Shown here: piece after piece, positions 12,801 to 27,800 of the stretch
Position numbering within the stretch: position 1 is the stretch's first letter
How the letters are laid out: each line of letters opens with the position of its first letter
DNA from: Formicarius rufipectus
Lineage: Eukaryota > Chordata > Aves > Passeriformes > Formicariidae
Assembly (NCBI GenBank): GCA_013399695.1
Contig: VXAU01002296.1
Location: 2,016,744 to 2,080,743, forward strand
Length of the DNA: 64,000 bases
Direction of reading: 5' to 3'
Translations under genes and position numbers: made by a program
Notes under the pieces: generated by a model
Databases searched by the model: none
What the model was told of the DNA's origin: nothing
Seen by the model: only the letters and a program-made list of their open reading frames with translations

Positions 12801-15800
12801 AGACTGCAGAGTGTTTGAGTCATTGTCTTTGTTTGGTTGTGGATTTGGGTTTTATTTCTTTAAGAAATCACATATATGTGCAATTAAACACGAAGTAAAC
12901 AAAATCTACCCCTTTCACAGTGAACATGGAAAGATTAATTCAGTTTAAATTCTTAATTCTCTTATCATTTGTCTTCATTTTATTGAAAACTGTTTAATTT
13001 TATTGAAAGAGGAATTATAAGAGAAAAAACTTGCTCCTAAAGCTGCTGGTGTTCTTTTCAGACCCTTCTCACGGAAATTAATGGGAGCTTTGCCACTAAT
13101 TTGAATGGGGACAGGATGTTTTGCTGTATTGGCATAGGTGTAACCAAGTTGTGTGTTCTTTGAACTTCATTGTCCTTTCAGATCTTCTCTTGTCTAATTG
13201 CTGAGCCGTTTTCACATCACCTTTCTTGAGTGTAGTTTAAACTCTGCTGACATCCCTGCTGTTTGCGTAGTTGTCACTGCAACTGGCATGACAGCTTTGC
13301 TCTCATTAGGTCTGGCATCTTTTCTGTCTCTCCCTTTTCCCTGACACGCTGTAGGTGATGATGTTATTGCAGGATGGACACTTGTGCTCTGGCCACCTAG
13401 AGTACTATGACTCTTCCTCATAAACTGTTATCTTAGGGACATTGAGTTACTGCACTTAATGTATCTGCTCCCCTGTTGTTCAAAACAGCTTCCATGCTTC
13501 ACCCATCAGAACATGAATCTTAAAATTTAAAGAAAAGGTGTTATAGTGGTGAAGCCAAAATCTTGATTTTTTTATCTTGATACTTCCTAACCAAATAGGT
13601 ACTTTGCTGTGAGAATGAGTTTGACTCTACTTGTATTTTAGTCTTGTATTCTTCCCCATGAAATATATTTTTTCACTCAGGCACAGCAGCTCCTGACATT
13701 AACTCAGAAGTGGTATTAATATCTTATCCCAAAGGACCCAAATGAGGATTTCCTGAAGTTCTTGCATATGGGTCACGGGTGTGAGTGAGGAGGCAGGGAG
13801 GGGTATGAAAATCCAGAAGCACTTCTTGGGCATATGCCAAAGCAGCGATGTGCACTACTGTCTTCAAATGCAGAGTGTTTGAACATATGGGAGATAGACG
13901 TAACATAAAAGTCCTTGTTGTGTAAAAATAATTGTACTAGGTCACATTAGCATGATATCCTGTGTCATACTCTCATTTCTCTTCAGATCTTTGCTCTTAT
14001 AATTAAGATTTCTGTGAGAAGAACATTTCTGAGTTTCTCAGTGGCCTGTGATGAATGCAGAGGGACGAGTAAGGACAGAAGAAGGCAAAATATGAATTCT
14101 GAAAATTGAATTTTCTCTTAGGTGTGCAAATCCCATTCCTTCTTTAAAGCAGGTTGTTCTGATTAGTTTATCCATATTTATATCAGTAGATAATTTCTAG
14201 TTTTCATTTTTCCTCTTGTAAACTTGGTAGTTCTGCTTTGGTTTGTATGCAGACTAGATAATATCTTTGGTAAGTAAGCTGATAAATTTCCATTGTAAAC
14301 CAATGGATTTTTATGCCCCGTGAGATAGCATATGACTTGGTTTATTGCCAGCCACTATTTTACACTTAGTCTGTAAATCACCTTTTTTTCCAGGCAAGCT
14401 AAGAATGTATGCAATACCTTTATAGTCACAACAAACACAGCAGCAGAACATGGCGTTTTCACTGGAATAAAAGCAAATACAAAAAAAACCCCAACTTGCT
14501 ATTTTAAACCTATATAGAAAAGCTTATCTTGGAATCTCTGAAAGTATGAAAGCACCACATTGTCCTTGAGAGATGAATGTTTTGTATTTTGTGACTTTTG
14601 GGGAGTCTTGGTTTGACGTTTTGGGATGCATATGGTCTAAGCACAGCTGCCTTGGGTCATGTGTGTTTTAATAAACACTCCTCCCTTTGCCTACTAAAAA
14701 CACTGAAGTCTTTGTGAAAGCTGGTTCCAGATTTACAGTATTTGTGTTGGGGCAGAGTGATGTTTAATTTGGGAAATGTAGCGCATAGGACAGGTATGCT
14801 GTTTGAGATGTAAAAATTCACATCTTCTGTGGAAAAAGTGAATTATGAATATCAGCTCCACCAACAGTGACGTTCAAAAAGGATTACACTACAAGTTATA
14901 GAAGTACTTATGGATAAGAGACTAAAAGGAACCCAAAGGAGAAGGAAAAAAAAGGGGATTTTTCCCAATCTATTTATCACAATGGAACATTAACTACAGC
15001 TGTACTTCACCAGTTCACGTCTCTTTGAGTCTCTGTATGATGGTCAGTGTGGTTCTAGCTGGAAGGCAGTACTAATAGCTTTTTGGCAGAATTTAACTCA
15101 TTTGTATAAAACAAATTCAATGCGGTCTTCTTACTTCGTAAGTATCAGATGCTTTCTGCTGCAGCACAACAGAAAGAAGGATAAGGGATCAGGCATAAAA
15201 GTTCATAACACTATTGAACATAACAGTGAAGCAAAGGAGCACATAGGTGCTTCATATCCTTCTGAAGCTCATGCAGAGGATGAAGCTAAGTGTTAGACCA
15301 CAGCACTAACAGTGCAGTTCTTGGGTCAGGACTGGGGGAGGAAAGAGGAGGCAAGAGGCTAAGATGGAAAACTAGAGGTTAGAGGAGCTAAAATATGAAC
15401 ATGACAGGGCAGGAAGTGAAATGGAAGGCAAAGGTGAGGTAACACTGAGGTTTAACTGCAACAGAAAAGGAAACTGAAGACAAATGTAATAGCAGGCTAA
15501 TGTAAAGCCAGGGTTATAGCAAATCATTTGGATGCCTTGCAGTTTGGTACTTCATACTGCCTCTTTTTTTGTCTCCTACTCTGGATCCCTACCATGCTGC
15601 TCATCCTGGGACGGTTAGTGCTGGGCTTCCAATGCAGGAAGGACTGGTTTCTCTCTGGGATTTTTGTTAATCTTGCCTCCACTAACTTTTACTCTCTCTC
15701 ATCATGCTTTTGTTACAAACCTGGATACAGTGTCTGAAGTTGTTGAGAAGTATGATCCAATTACTTATACTTTTATACTGTGACTATCTCCATTTACTTT

Positions 15801-18800
15801 TTGTGTTAGATATATCCTCATTATGTTTTTCCGGTGGTGTTCCTTCCAGGAGGTCTGAGTCTTTCTGTGTCCTCTAAGTCCAGTAAAGTGCAGTGAGAAC
15901 TGTTCTCTAGGGACCAAAAGAGAGACATAGCCTGATAAGCTGAGTTCAGTCGTATGATTTGGCTAATCCATTATAACTGTGTAAAATAAATGTGGAAGGT
16001 AATCTCAGCTGTCACTTTTGTAGAAAATGATCAAGTAAAATTTACAATCCAGGTTTGTTTTCATGGAGTTGCAGGAGCATCATGGATTTAGACAGCAGTG
16101 ATTGTCTGTACTCCTGTGTAATTACTGCAGTTTTCCATGGCTTGTACAGCAAACAGGCCTGACTTCTTCATTTAAGATACAAAGCTGTAAATCTCATCTG
16201 GTAGTACTTGAAACTAAAGTGTTAGCCATTTTGAAAAAATGAACAAACTGCTGACCAAAATTATTTTTCCCTTTTCTATCTGCAGGAAGTCACCAAATCT
16301 GTGCAACCCCTTCTGCTTGGAAGAATAATAGCTTCCTATGATCCAGATAACACTGATGAAAGATCCATAGCCTACTACCTGGGCATTGGCTTGTGCCTTC
16401 TCTTCGCTGTGAGAACATTACTTATACACCCTGCTGTATTTGGCCTTCATCATATCGGAATGCAAATGAGGATAGCTATGTTTAGCTTGATTTATAAGAA
16501 GGTAATGGTTTAATTTATGCTCTAAGCCAAGCCTCTGATAGTAGCCTGTATAACTTTTAGACTAGTTTGTTAAAAGATTGATAGCTTTGTTAAGGTAAAC
16601 AAAGTACATACGACAATAACGTGGCTAACATCAGTTTCTGATAGCTCTGTTTCCCAATCCAAAGAACTAAATACTTGCCTACAGCTGGTTTGGCTGAAGT
16701 CACACTCACTCTGTGTGAGTTGAGATTTGCTGGATATGTGGTGAGGTACCTTAATTGTTCTACCACTGTGCTCCTAATATACATGTATATTGCAAAGGGA
16801 GAATAACATGCTGGTGGTCAAAGAATATCTTCAAAAGAGGATTAGGGGTGAATAGTTAAGCAATAAATGTAATATTGAAGGGATTGAGTTTGAATGCTGC
16901 TGTGTGAGATCTCTATAGCATAAAGAATCAACAGGTAGTGACGCATCACATGTTCACAAAGATTTATAAAGGTATTTGGCTTTATCAAAAGCACCTAATT
17001 TAAACAAACATGTTAGTTATTCTAGTATAAAGCTCACTGCGAAAGCATCTTTCCAAAATATTTGTCAATAGGGGCACAGTAGGAGATTCTTGAGGATGCA
17101 CAACAGCACACAGCATGTATGCTTAATTAAAACTTGCATTTGCATATATATCTATATACATAAAATATTCAACAAAAAGCAAGGACTAAGTCAATAAATC
17201 AATATTTGTAAAGCAGTTTAGTGGCTATATTGAATTCAAGTGACATAAATAACAGGTTTAATGAGACTTTCTTTATAGCATAAACAGATAAGTGGATTAT
17301 TATTTATACTACTGTGCCATTGCTTATCGTTTTTATCTGTATTTATTCTGATTTATGGGGATGAGTTAGATGACTGTTTTTCTATGGTATTGTTTTCTTT
17401 TACAGATCTTAAAACTGTCAAGCAGAGTTCTAGATAAAATAAGTACTGGACAATTGGTCAGTCTTCTTTCCAACAATCTGAACAAATTTGATGAGGTGTG
17501 TTATCACTTGTTTAATTCACTTTGTGAACCATCAAATGCATGTACAATACTTCAATTCATGACAGTTATTAAGGAAAGAAGGAGCATAAATGATGTACTG
17601 CACTGAGTGCTCATTGTAGATATAAAATATCTACCCTATCTTATGAAAATGTGTTGGTATATGGTCATGGAAATGCTCATTCTGATACTTACGACATCCT
17701 TTTATCCTATGCTGATTAGTAGAAGAAATGTAAAAACCAGTTATATCATAAAAACATGCTTGTTCTGCAGTCCAGAGAGAGTCTTTCAGGAAACCTCTGT
17801 ATTTTATAGTTGCTTTGATAGAAGTCAGAACTTGCTGGTTCAACCTTTCCATCCTATTTCCTGGTGATTGTTTTGACTGAAGTGGTCTGGTCCGCTCCTG
17901 CCATTGAGCAGGCAATGAGGTTCAGCCTCCTGGTGCTGTCCTAAAAGTAATTGTTCATGTAAGACTGTGTTAGGAGTCATTCCCAACACGTCTTTCTTAG
18001 GCAATACTTACAGAGTCTCCTGTAAAACTTCATTTTTGTTAAAGGCATAAATTCCTGGCTTCAGGAACTGGAAGCTCCATGAACTTCTGTTCACTGTGTG
18101 TTTATTTGGCCCATTGCTAGTATAAGGTTTGCTTCCCATTAAGAATACAAAATCAGAGAGAGTGTAGACTCTAGACTAGGACTGTAGGGTGTATTTACCT
18201 AAAGCACTGTATTATTTTATAGAGCAATGTCAGCTAGAACTGCAGAAGTTAAGACTAGTGGTCTATCACTGCAACAGTGTAGCTGCAGTAATACAGGCAC
18301 CTGTGCAGCCTGATCACAGGACTCAGTCCAAAATCTGAATGTGAAAGAATGTGACTGAAGTAGGCAGAGGTCTATGTTGAATTAGTTGTGTTCACACAAC
18401 AGTCATATCTTCACCAAAGTAATATTTGCCTTCTTTATCAGATTAATACACTCTCAGAAGATTCTCATGTGTATTTTTCTCATTTTACAGCGGTTGAAAA
18501 AGCCAGCATTGGTACCAAATTCTGTTTACTTTTACAAAGCTGTTTCTTCCTCATACGTATACTTAAAGAGACAATTGAAGACTGAACTTTGCCTTAGAAA
18601 AATCAAAGTTGAAGTGTGGAATGTATATGTATTGCTGCACTGTCAGCATAACTAAGACGCAGAATGCTATGTGCTCAGGATCACAAATCCTCCTTTATAA
18701 ACTTGTTTTACTACTGGAAATATTTGTACCATTCCTCATTATGTTTTTCAAAGTGTCACTTTAATGACTCCTTCCTTTTCATATAGTTTTCAGAGCACTT

Positions 18801-21800
18801 CTGTAACTTGTATTATCATTTTCTGCTGTGGCCTTCCATAGGGTCTTGCTCTGGCTCATTTTGTATGGATTGCACCATTGCAAGTGGCACTGCTGATGGG
18901 ATTGCTCTGGGATATGTTAGAAGCTTCTGCATTTTCTGGCCTTGCTTTTCTAATTGTCATGGCCTTATTCCAAGCCTGGCTGGGACAAAGGATGATGAAA
19001 TACAGGTGATACGACTGTCTTAAAGTATTTCAATGTATTTTCCTGAAGCACATTGGTTTGCCGAAGTTATACCACTTGATTAAAGGTTTCTGGTTATGAT
19101 GTAACATAAAAGGAGTCCAAAGAGTGTTTTCTGTGTCAGTAAACTTACAGACTAACCTTTACGTATTTCAGTAATTCAGTATTTCAAAATGAAAAAGTTA
19201 ACATGCAGTAAATAGAGATAGAATTAAATTTAGAATTTTTAGAATTAAAATTCCTTGTTAGTGACTTGATCTGTTCATTCTAGAGTTTGTATTTTTGCCT
19301 TTGTAAAGCAATTACTGGATTTCTAGTAATTCCTTTTACATTCTTCATAATAATTCTGATAAACATTTTAAGCTGTGGCATATATAGAAGGTGTTTTCAT
19401 AAGAGATAATGGGATACAAGCTAACTATTCAAGATGAAAAACATGAAGATTGACCTACAGTCTTTTTACTTTTGTAGGAATAAAAGAGCAGGAAAGATCA
19501 ATGAGAGACTTGTCATCACCTCAGAAATAATTGAAAATATACAGTCAGTTAAAGCCTATTGTTGGGAAGATGCAATGGAAAAAATGATTGAAAGCATCCG
19601 TGAGTAAGTGTTCTCATTTGTTAGTCAATTTTTTTTTTTTTTGTGCTCAGTAAAAAAACTCAAGTGGCTATGAACATGATCTGTGATCTTGTTAGTGAAA
19701 AACTAAAGCAAAAACTCTCAGTCCTCCATAAACTAACCACACGTTCCCACACTGCAATTTGGGGGTTTTTTCCCAATTTGTCACCTTTACTATGAAGGTG
19801 AGATTTTATTTTATTTTTTTTCAAATTTACTTCCTCATTTGGTGTAATGATATTTCAGTGGTTAGTTTGCACAGGTAAAACAACTGTGGGATCTGTGTTT
19901 GTTTCCGGCCAACCCTATCCTCATCTTACAATAAAAAGCCCTTTTGTGATGGTTACTTAAGCCTTTACAGAGGTTCCTATTCTGTGGTGAAGGAAACAAT
20001 ACAAATCCTGCACAGCCATTTCCTGAGAAATGCAATAAAGCTGGTTATAAAATTTGCATGCAATCGGTGAAAGGATTAAAGTAGCGTAGCTTCGTGTATT
20101 CATCCTGCACATTTACATGAAGATTTATTGTAAATGGCCTTGTAGAATACTTACCTCCTCAATTAATATAAGGATTGAACTGAAACTACCAGATCTGAAG
20201 CACAAAAGAGGTAAGGTACTAACCTGGCTGTCTGAGACCTGCGAGAAGGCAGACTTTGTTACTGACAGGGTGTCCTGGGGGGAAAGGGAGGAGAAGTGAC
20301 ATATTGATTGATGGGTGACACTGCTTTAAAGCTGTCCCATGTGTCCTGTGTGCTTGTTTAGTCCTTTATAGAGAATTAAAATTCTGTGCCAGGTGTGTGA
20401 TTGGAAAAATAAAAGAAAATAAAAGAAATATAAATGTCATATTATCATGTAAATACAAGACATAAAATGGTATTGTTACACAACAAATTGTTCAGCTGCT
20501 TTCTGAAAGACAATCCAGGGAAAGTGTTCATTACCATGAGAATTTGTAATGATTAACTATAAACAACCAGAGAAAACTCAGTCTGAATCCAGGCCATGAG
20601 TTCTAGCTTGAGGATGGAAGTAGTTTAGGATTCCCCTGGTGTCACAAGTCACAGGCATTGCGTTTAGGTAATGTGAGGCCACATCATGTGAACAAGTTAT
20701 AGAAATTAATTAAAGAAATTATAGTCCACAAAATGGTCATAGAAACCCAGAAAAAGGACTGATCTCTCTGATTTTATCATATCTTTTTTCTACAATATAG
20801 TGAATTTTGTGGTGCTGAAGTTAATTTTTATTGTATTATGCATGTATTTTTAAAAGACAAGAATTGGTAGCAGTATTACAAGATGAGAGTACGTCTCCTG
20901 TGAAGAAAGGCTGAGAGAATTGGGATCATTCAGCCTGAGGAGAAGGCTCTGGGGAGACCTTATTGTGGCCTTTCTATACCTGAAGGCCTGTAAGAAATCA
21001 TGAGAGGGATGTTCTACAAAGTTATGTAGTGATAGGACAAGGGGGAATGGCTTTAAACTGAAGGGTAGTAGATTTAGATTAGATATAAGGAAGGAATTCT
21101 TCTCTGTCAGGGTAGTGAAGCACTGGCACGGGTTGCCCAAAGAAGCTGTGGATGCCCCGTTCTTGGAAGTGTTCAAGGCCAGGTTGGATGGGGCTTTAAA
21201 CAACCTGGTCTAGTGGAAGGTGTCACTGCCCATGGCAGGGAGATTGGAACTAGATGATCTTTAAGGTCCCTTCCAACCCAATCATTCTATAATTCTATGA
21301 ATCTTCTGTACTTTTTTGAGTCATCCAACAGATCTCTTGGTGATGATATCACCAGAGCAGGTCAACCCTGGAATGTCAGGGTTTTAAATTAATTTGGCTT
21401 GTGAACTAGCTCTGCAGGGTCTCAGTCATTTGACTTGTTAAACTGGTAAGAAAGAGGCCTTGTGCTTGAAGCCATGCCTGCATTTTAGCAGCAATGTATT
21501 ATAACTGAGTCATTACCAAACCATTTCTGCATGCTGGCATTTTCTGGTGCAAACCAGTTTAATCACCTCTAATGAACCAGATAGATCTGAGTCCTTCTTC
21601 TGGTAGACTTGTGCTGCCAGGGCTGGCCATCTTGCAGGTGTAACATTGCCATGGGCAAAATCTCTCTGGGAACTGACACTTCAGAGAGACCAATATGAAC
21701 TGTCTACTGTGTGCTCTCTGAAGTCTGGAGTGATAATAACTGTTCGTAACAGGTGCCTGAATAAACATCTCTGCACTCCTGTGGGCTCTGTGGTGTATTC

Positions 21801-24800
21801 ACAGAAGTAAAAAACCACACCACCAAACTGTTTCCCTGAACAGCAGCATAGCACTGGAGAAGGTGAAATCCTCGGTTGGAAGTGTCTGCACTTTGTCAGT
21901 AGAGACATATCACTACAAAACCAGGCGTACACTGGTCCACACTCTCTGTATGCACAAGGCTCTTAGGCTTGTATCTGTCTCCAGGTACCCATACTGCGTT
22001 AGCAAGGCCTGCACAAAGTGAGTGCTTAATCTACAGAGCTTTCAAGCCTGTGTCACAGACAGACCCTTGTGGCTGGTACTTTGGAATATACTGAAAAGTG
22101 TATTCATTCTTTGGAGTAGGTCTGGGGGGGCTTTTTGATTGCTTCTAGCCAGCCATTTATGTGGCACTGGATGAGCACCAGGTCCCAGAGTCTATGTTAT
22201 CCCTAATCAGTTCTGCCATTCAGTCTCATAAGAGCTCTGGAGGGATTTACAAGGCCCTTTCTCCGGGGCAGTGACTACCACCATGGTGTTGACTGGCAAG
22301 TGTGACTACTTTCTTCAGGTCTCTCTTGTGAAATACAGACTTAGCAAAAAGTGCTAGGCACCCTGCTCCAAAACTGGCTCAGCTCATATTTTCTGTCAGG
22401 GATTTGTAAGAACTGTTTGGGTGACAGAAGTTGGTAAGATGCTGGATGCCTGTGGAAGTCTCATGCATGTGTGATAGGGACCTGAAAGGGTGTTACACAC
22501 AGCACCAAAATCCTGGATGAACTTTGGATTCAGGCATTGTCTCAGTATGCGAAGATCCATAAAGGTTGTGGTGCTCAGCCTTACAACGCTATTGCCATCT
22601 TGGGACCGTGATACTCTGCATGGTTTCCCAGTGCTTGTAAACCTCCCCCAGTGAATGGACACCCTGGGGTCCAGCTCCATCTCCAGTCCCAGTTAACTAA
22701 TCTTGCAGGAGAGCAATTGCTCTAGCACTGCAGCAGAGCAAAGCTGACCTGCGGGACACCTGGGGGGTGTGAAGTGAACAGGGTCAAAATGAGAGCAATC
22801 AATAGAAAGATTCAGCACTGTCAGTTAGGGCTATCAACTCAGAAAATCAGTCCTGGATTATTTCTCCTTTTATTTAGTAGCTTGCTGTAAAATGCATAGA
22901 CATTGTGGAAACAGGGAAGAGTAATCACCAGTTGCATTCCAACACAGGAGGCAGTAAGCCACTCTGTAGACTGAGCTTCTGTGGAGGAAGGAAAGTGGCA
23001 AGGAGACTCCTTGCCTTCCACCTCCTCAAACTGAGGTTGTGACACCTTAATTCTAAATCTGAATGACCAGATGAGTACAGGATGATGCGTCTGTGAGTGT
23101 ATCTCATACCACAGCATTAGATGCTTAAGGTTGGTTGTACCAGGAATTATAGAAGCTTGTAAAAGCATATAAATCTTAACATATGTTATTGTTATTTTGT
23201 CTGACATCTCTGAACATTGATGCCAAAATTTGGCTCTAATGATATTTTTTTTTTAGGCCCAAAAGTAGTTTGGAGTCTTATTTTCTAACTACAGTGCTAG
23301 AAAATAAGAAGGATGAGCAAGCCTCTGAGTTAACTGTTATACCAACAGTTCCATCCAAAATATTTGTAAGATGTAAACTGTGAAATACTATGCTAATTAT
23401 TTGTGTTTATTTTTTTAACAGAACTGAACTGAAGCTTACCCGAAAAGCTGCTTATATGAGATATTTCAACAGCTCAGCGTTCTTCTTTTCAGGCTTTTTT
23501 GTGGTGTTTTTAGCTGTGCTTCCATATGCCATGATTAAAGGAATCATTCTCCGAAAAATATTTACCACCATTTCCTTCTGCATTGTTCTTCGAATGACAG
23601 TGACCAGGCAGTTTCCCGGCTCTGTACAGACCTGGTATGACTCTATTGGAGCAATAAACAAAATACAGGTAGAGTACATAGACTAAAATCTTACCAAGTA
23701 CGTAAGCTAATTCTTTATATGATGTTATCTTGTCAGTTGATCAACAAAAGCACACAGCATTTATGTAGACTTTCTGAATATATGTTGCTTTGACTAAGCA
23801 CCATGAAATGTCATTGTAAATCTTGATATTGTTATCTGGTTCCCCAGGCAGCATAACCACAGGAGTCTCATGCTACCTGCTGCCTTTTTTTAAATTCTCT
23901 TTTCTTATTAAAAAGTGACATTTAGTTAGTTATTGCAGAACAGGGAACTTAATAAAAATGTATCATGAGTTATGGTGCTTAATAGATGTTTTTCCTTTGG
24001 AAAAGGAAGTTCAAAATTAGTGCATGATTTCTATAACACGGCTTCCAAAGATGATCTGTTTTTCTAGATATCAGTAGCAAGAATAGCAGGAGACTGTGCA
24101 TCTTATGCAAATGTGCATCTCATTCATTATGAGTAGTAAACATAATTAAGATGCCGGTCAAGTAATTATTACCCACCTTACCTACTGAGATCAATTGCTT
24201 ATATACCAGCATGAGAGGCTTATCTGCAGAGTCAAATCAGGGTAAATTCTCATTAACTCTATTTTTGTCTGCTGTTTTCAAATCACTTTTCAGAAAAAGA
24301 ATTCTTACTCTATCTTGTGGTGAAATCTTAGCCTTTTTTAATTATGTATTTATTTTTTTGGAAAACATAGATTTTTATTATTTTTAGTGTGATAAAAATG
24401 TGTAATACAGAAGTTAAAGGTCTTATTCAGGTATCTGAACCGTAGTATAGAATAAGAAGCAGGTATTGGATTGTTATGATTGTCAACTGGGCAGAAATTC
24501 AAGAAATCTAGGCATAAACATTTCTATTTGACATTTAGAAGACTGCCTGGTTGAGTCCCAGTTTAGGCAATCCTTGTGTTCTCAGGTTCCTTAGGCATTA
24601 GTGGAGATACCCTGTCTCTCCTGTTTCCCAGAAGAGTGTGTCCAATGTCTTGTCACAGAACTAGCAAGCTCAGTTGTCATACCATTGCCCTCACTTCACT
24701 GAACACTTGTCTTTGGGGTTATTAGCAAAGTGTCCTCCAGAACCCATGAATTATCATCTCCTTGTGGCAGGTTCAGTCTAGTCTCCATAGACAGACTGGA

Positions 24801-27800
24801 CAGAATCCTAGAATACCAAAGCCCTGTATTAGTTATAAGAAACCTAAACAAAAAGTAATAAATCATTTATACATTTCTCACTTCTCTGATTTAATTTCCT
24901 CATCAGTTTAGAGAGTGGACTGGGCCAGCTGTGTGTGCTGGGTTACTGTATTTTCCCTGTTTTCTAGATCATGAAGCATTTCAGGATCAGTGTGCTTTCT
25001 CTGACTATCACTGCTCCAGGAACTCCACTGGATGACTCCACTGCCTTTGTTATGAAAGCCTAGCTGTCATTTCCTTTTTTTTTTTTTTTTTGTATAAACC
25101 ATGTGTGTTTTGCCTTCTAGATTTTCAGTTCCTGCCCTTTCAATCACCTACTTTTCTCCTTCTTGTTCTACTTGGAAAATTTTCAAGTTTATTGTAGAGA
25201 ACTCATTTTCCCACTATTCTGCTTAGTTTGTCCATTGTATTGTCTATGTAAACCTGTTTGCTTCCATGTAATTTAGAAAAGTCAGTTTAAAGGAGATAGT
25301 ACCTATAGACTGCATAGCCTTAATAAAATAAAGGACTAGAGGTTGTCTTTCCTGTATTGGCATAGGCTTATTCTTTTTCCCAAATACTATCCCAGCAGCT
25401 GACACAAGCACTGGATTGCTGACCTGTGTCATTTGAAATTACACTAATTCAGTGCTGCCCTTCCCAGGCTCATTATCTGCCTTTTATTTTTGTGGTAGAG
25501 AAATAATTCCAGTGCCTTTAAACTCATGCAGGTCTGGAATAGGGAGATAGCAGCATGTAGCTGCTTTGTTTGACTGGTTACCGGAGTGCAACCTTCTACA
25601 TCTTACTTTAGAAGCAAAGTTTTCTTTGGAAAGGGTTAAGGTCAGAGGGGTGATCCTGCCTGACACAAGTCCTGAAAGCAAAGCAAATGCCAAGTTTTGA
25701 TACTCTTTTTAAATCAGAACCTAATACCTTTATGGTTGTGTTTTCACTAGCAATGAAAGAATTGGTAGTATCATAAACAATTCCTTCTGTGTTCAATAGA
25801 TGTTGTATAATTTGTATTTATGCTGCTCTCTAAAAGCACTATAATGCAGTGGTATCATCACAAATATTAGTGTAAGCAAGTATGTACTGCTTTGTGTGAT
25901 ACAACCTTGTCCTTTACTGTTTCCTCTTATCTGCTTTAATGATGTTTCTAGGATTTCTTGCTGAAAAAAGAATATAAAGCTCTGGAGTATAATCTAACAA
26001 CCACTGGGGTTGAGCTGGACAAAGTAACAGCTTTTTGGGATGAGGTTGGTACTTTTACCCAAACTATATTAAAACACAGAGCTTATCTTTTCTATTATTA
26101 ATATTTGCCATGGTGTTCTCTAAAAACAGCAGCCTACACTCCTTTATTTTAACTAACTTCAGCTCTCAGCGGGCAAGGACTATATGGCAAGTAATTAATG
26201 CATGATATGCGGCGGGCGTTGGCTGAGTGGTGTAAGTCGCCGCCTGTGGAGCTGGCTCCTCCTCTGAGGATTTCGAATCCCGAGGAACTCGCTGTCACCA
26301 TCCGAGCGTCCTCGGCCATGGCACAATGAACCTCAGGAGTAAAAGGGGTGGGGCCAGTTCCGCGCACACTGTGCCTCACCTTAAAAAATCCATTGCGCAG
26401 GCTTATCCCAAAATCTTTGTTCACGAAGTCTAGCCAACAACAACAATGCATGATATAAAATTATCCACAGTTGAGAAACTTTGGAAGAGATCTTTTAATA
26501 AGTGTTAAGGCCTGTAATAAGCAGTTATTACTGATTTATGCTATCCTGAAAACAGAATCAGGCTGTGGCATGTATAAACATTGGAAAGCAGTTCTATAAT
26601 AAGCAAATGTCATTTGAGTTCACAAATATAGGCACAAGTCTGGTTAAAATTGTGTATTTAAGAATATAATGAATATTTTATTGACAGGCAAAGTAACATG
26701 ACAAAAATAAACTCATATGCTTTCATAAATCTGTAGTATGATACACGTCTACATGTGTATGGTTTATTTATTTTTTATACACATCAAATACATATCTGTG
26801 TATGTTGCAGGGAATTGGAGAGCTGTTTGTAAAAGCAAACCAGGAAAACAACAACAGCAAAGCTCCTAGCACTGACAGCAGTCTGTTCTTCAGTAATTTT
26901 CCACTTCATGCTTCTCCTGTTCTTCAGGATATAAATTTCAAGATTGAGAAGGGAGAGTTATTAGCTGTTTCTGGATCTACTGGAGCAGGCAAGGTATTTC
27001 TATTTTTACTGTTTTGACAAAAGTCCTAATAATCATAAGGAATAATATTGTGTTGTTATACGTATTCTTACATGTATTGTAACTGTATTCTTGCTATCCT
27101 GTGCATGCTATAGAAATTGTGGCTGCAGGAAAAAGTATGGATAAACTGTGTCACTAAAGTGACCAATAGTTATTTGAAGTTTTATTCTATGGACCATAGG
27201 AGAGAGAGTTTGCTGGATATTGTTTGTCGTAGAAGGATACAGCATTATAAGGAAATAGCAGTTTAAATGACAAAAATGTTTCCCCTTTGGAAATAAAGAG
27301 ATTTACAGGAGTAACATAGACTGAAACCTAAAGTTAAGGCTCATGGTGGGAATCTCCCTACCTTTAAAAAAATGGAGAATATAGCATAGATATTCAGATG
27401 GCTGAGTGTGTTAGAAAGCAATTTTTTTCCCCTGCCTTGATAGCATTTTAAGGAAAAGTTTGAACACAAGATGGTCAGTAACCTGACAAGCCTGACATGA
27501 ATTAGCTATGTGTGCCCTGAACACGTGGTATACCTGATCACTTATGTTCTGTTTCCTACAACTCAGGCTTCCTGAGACCCATGCGAAAGCCTGGGGAGGT
27601 GCTGCTGAAACTCGTGCTTTTTGGAGAAGAGTTGTGGTTTAGAATTAATCATCGTTTTACTACCTCAAAATGTTATCAATGCAATTAGCATGCAGATAAC
27701 ACATTCAGTTAACCTCATTAATATAGAATGAGTGGACCTGTGATACTCCTATTCACTTTCAACAGCTAGTAATTAGATGAGCCTTTCATCTTTACTGGGT

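Noticed and set aside
20850..21203. 117-codon minus-strand frame
   Set aside because: Antisense of a CR1 copy.
22839..23207. 122-codon minus-strand frame in intron 7
   Set aside because: No recognisable protein similarity; consistent with chance.
26209..26290. Functional tRNA gene
   Set aside because: The tRNA-like head is imperfect, is fused to a longer body with a CAA tail and is flanked by target duplications, so it is a SINE.
26149..26451. 100-codon minus-strand frame
   Set aside because: Covers the SINE; open because of its GC-rich composition.
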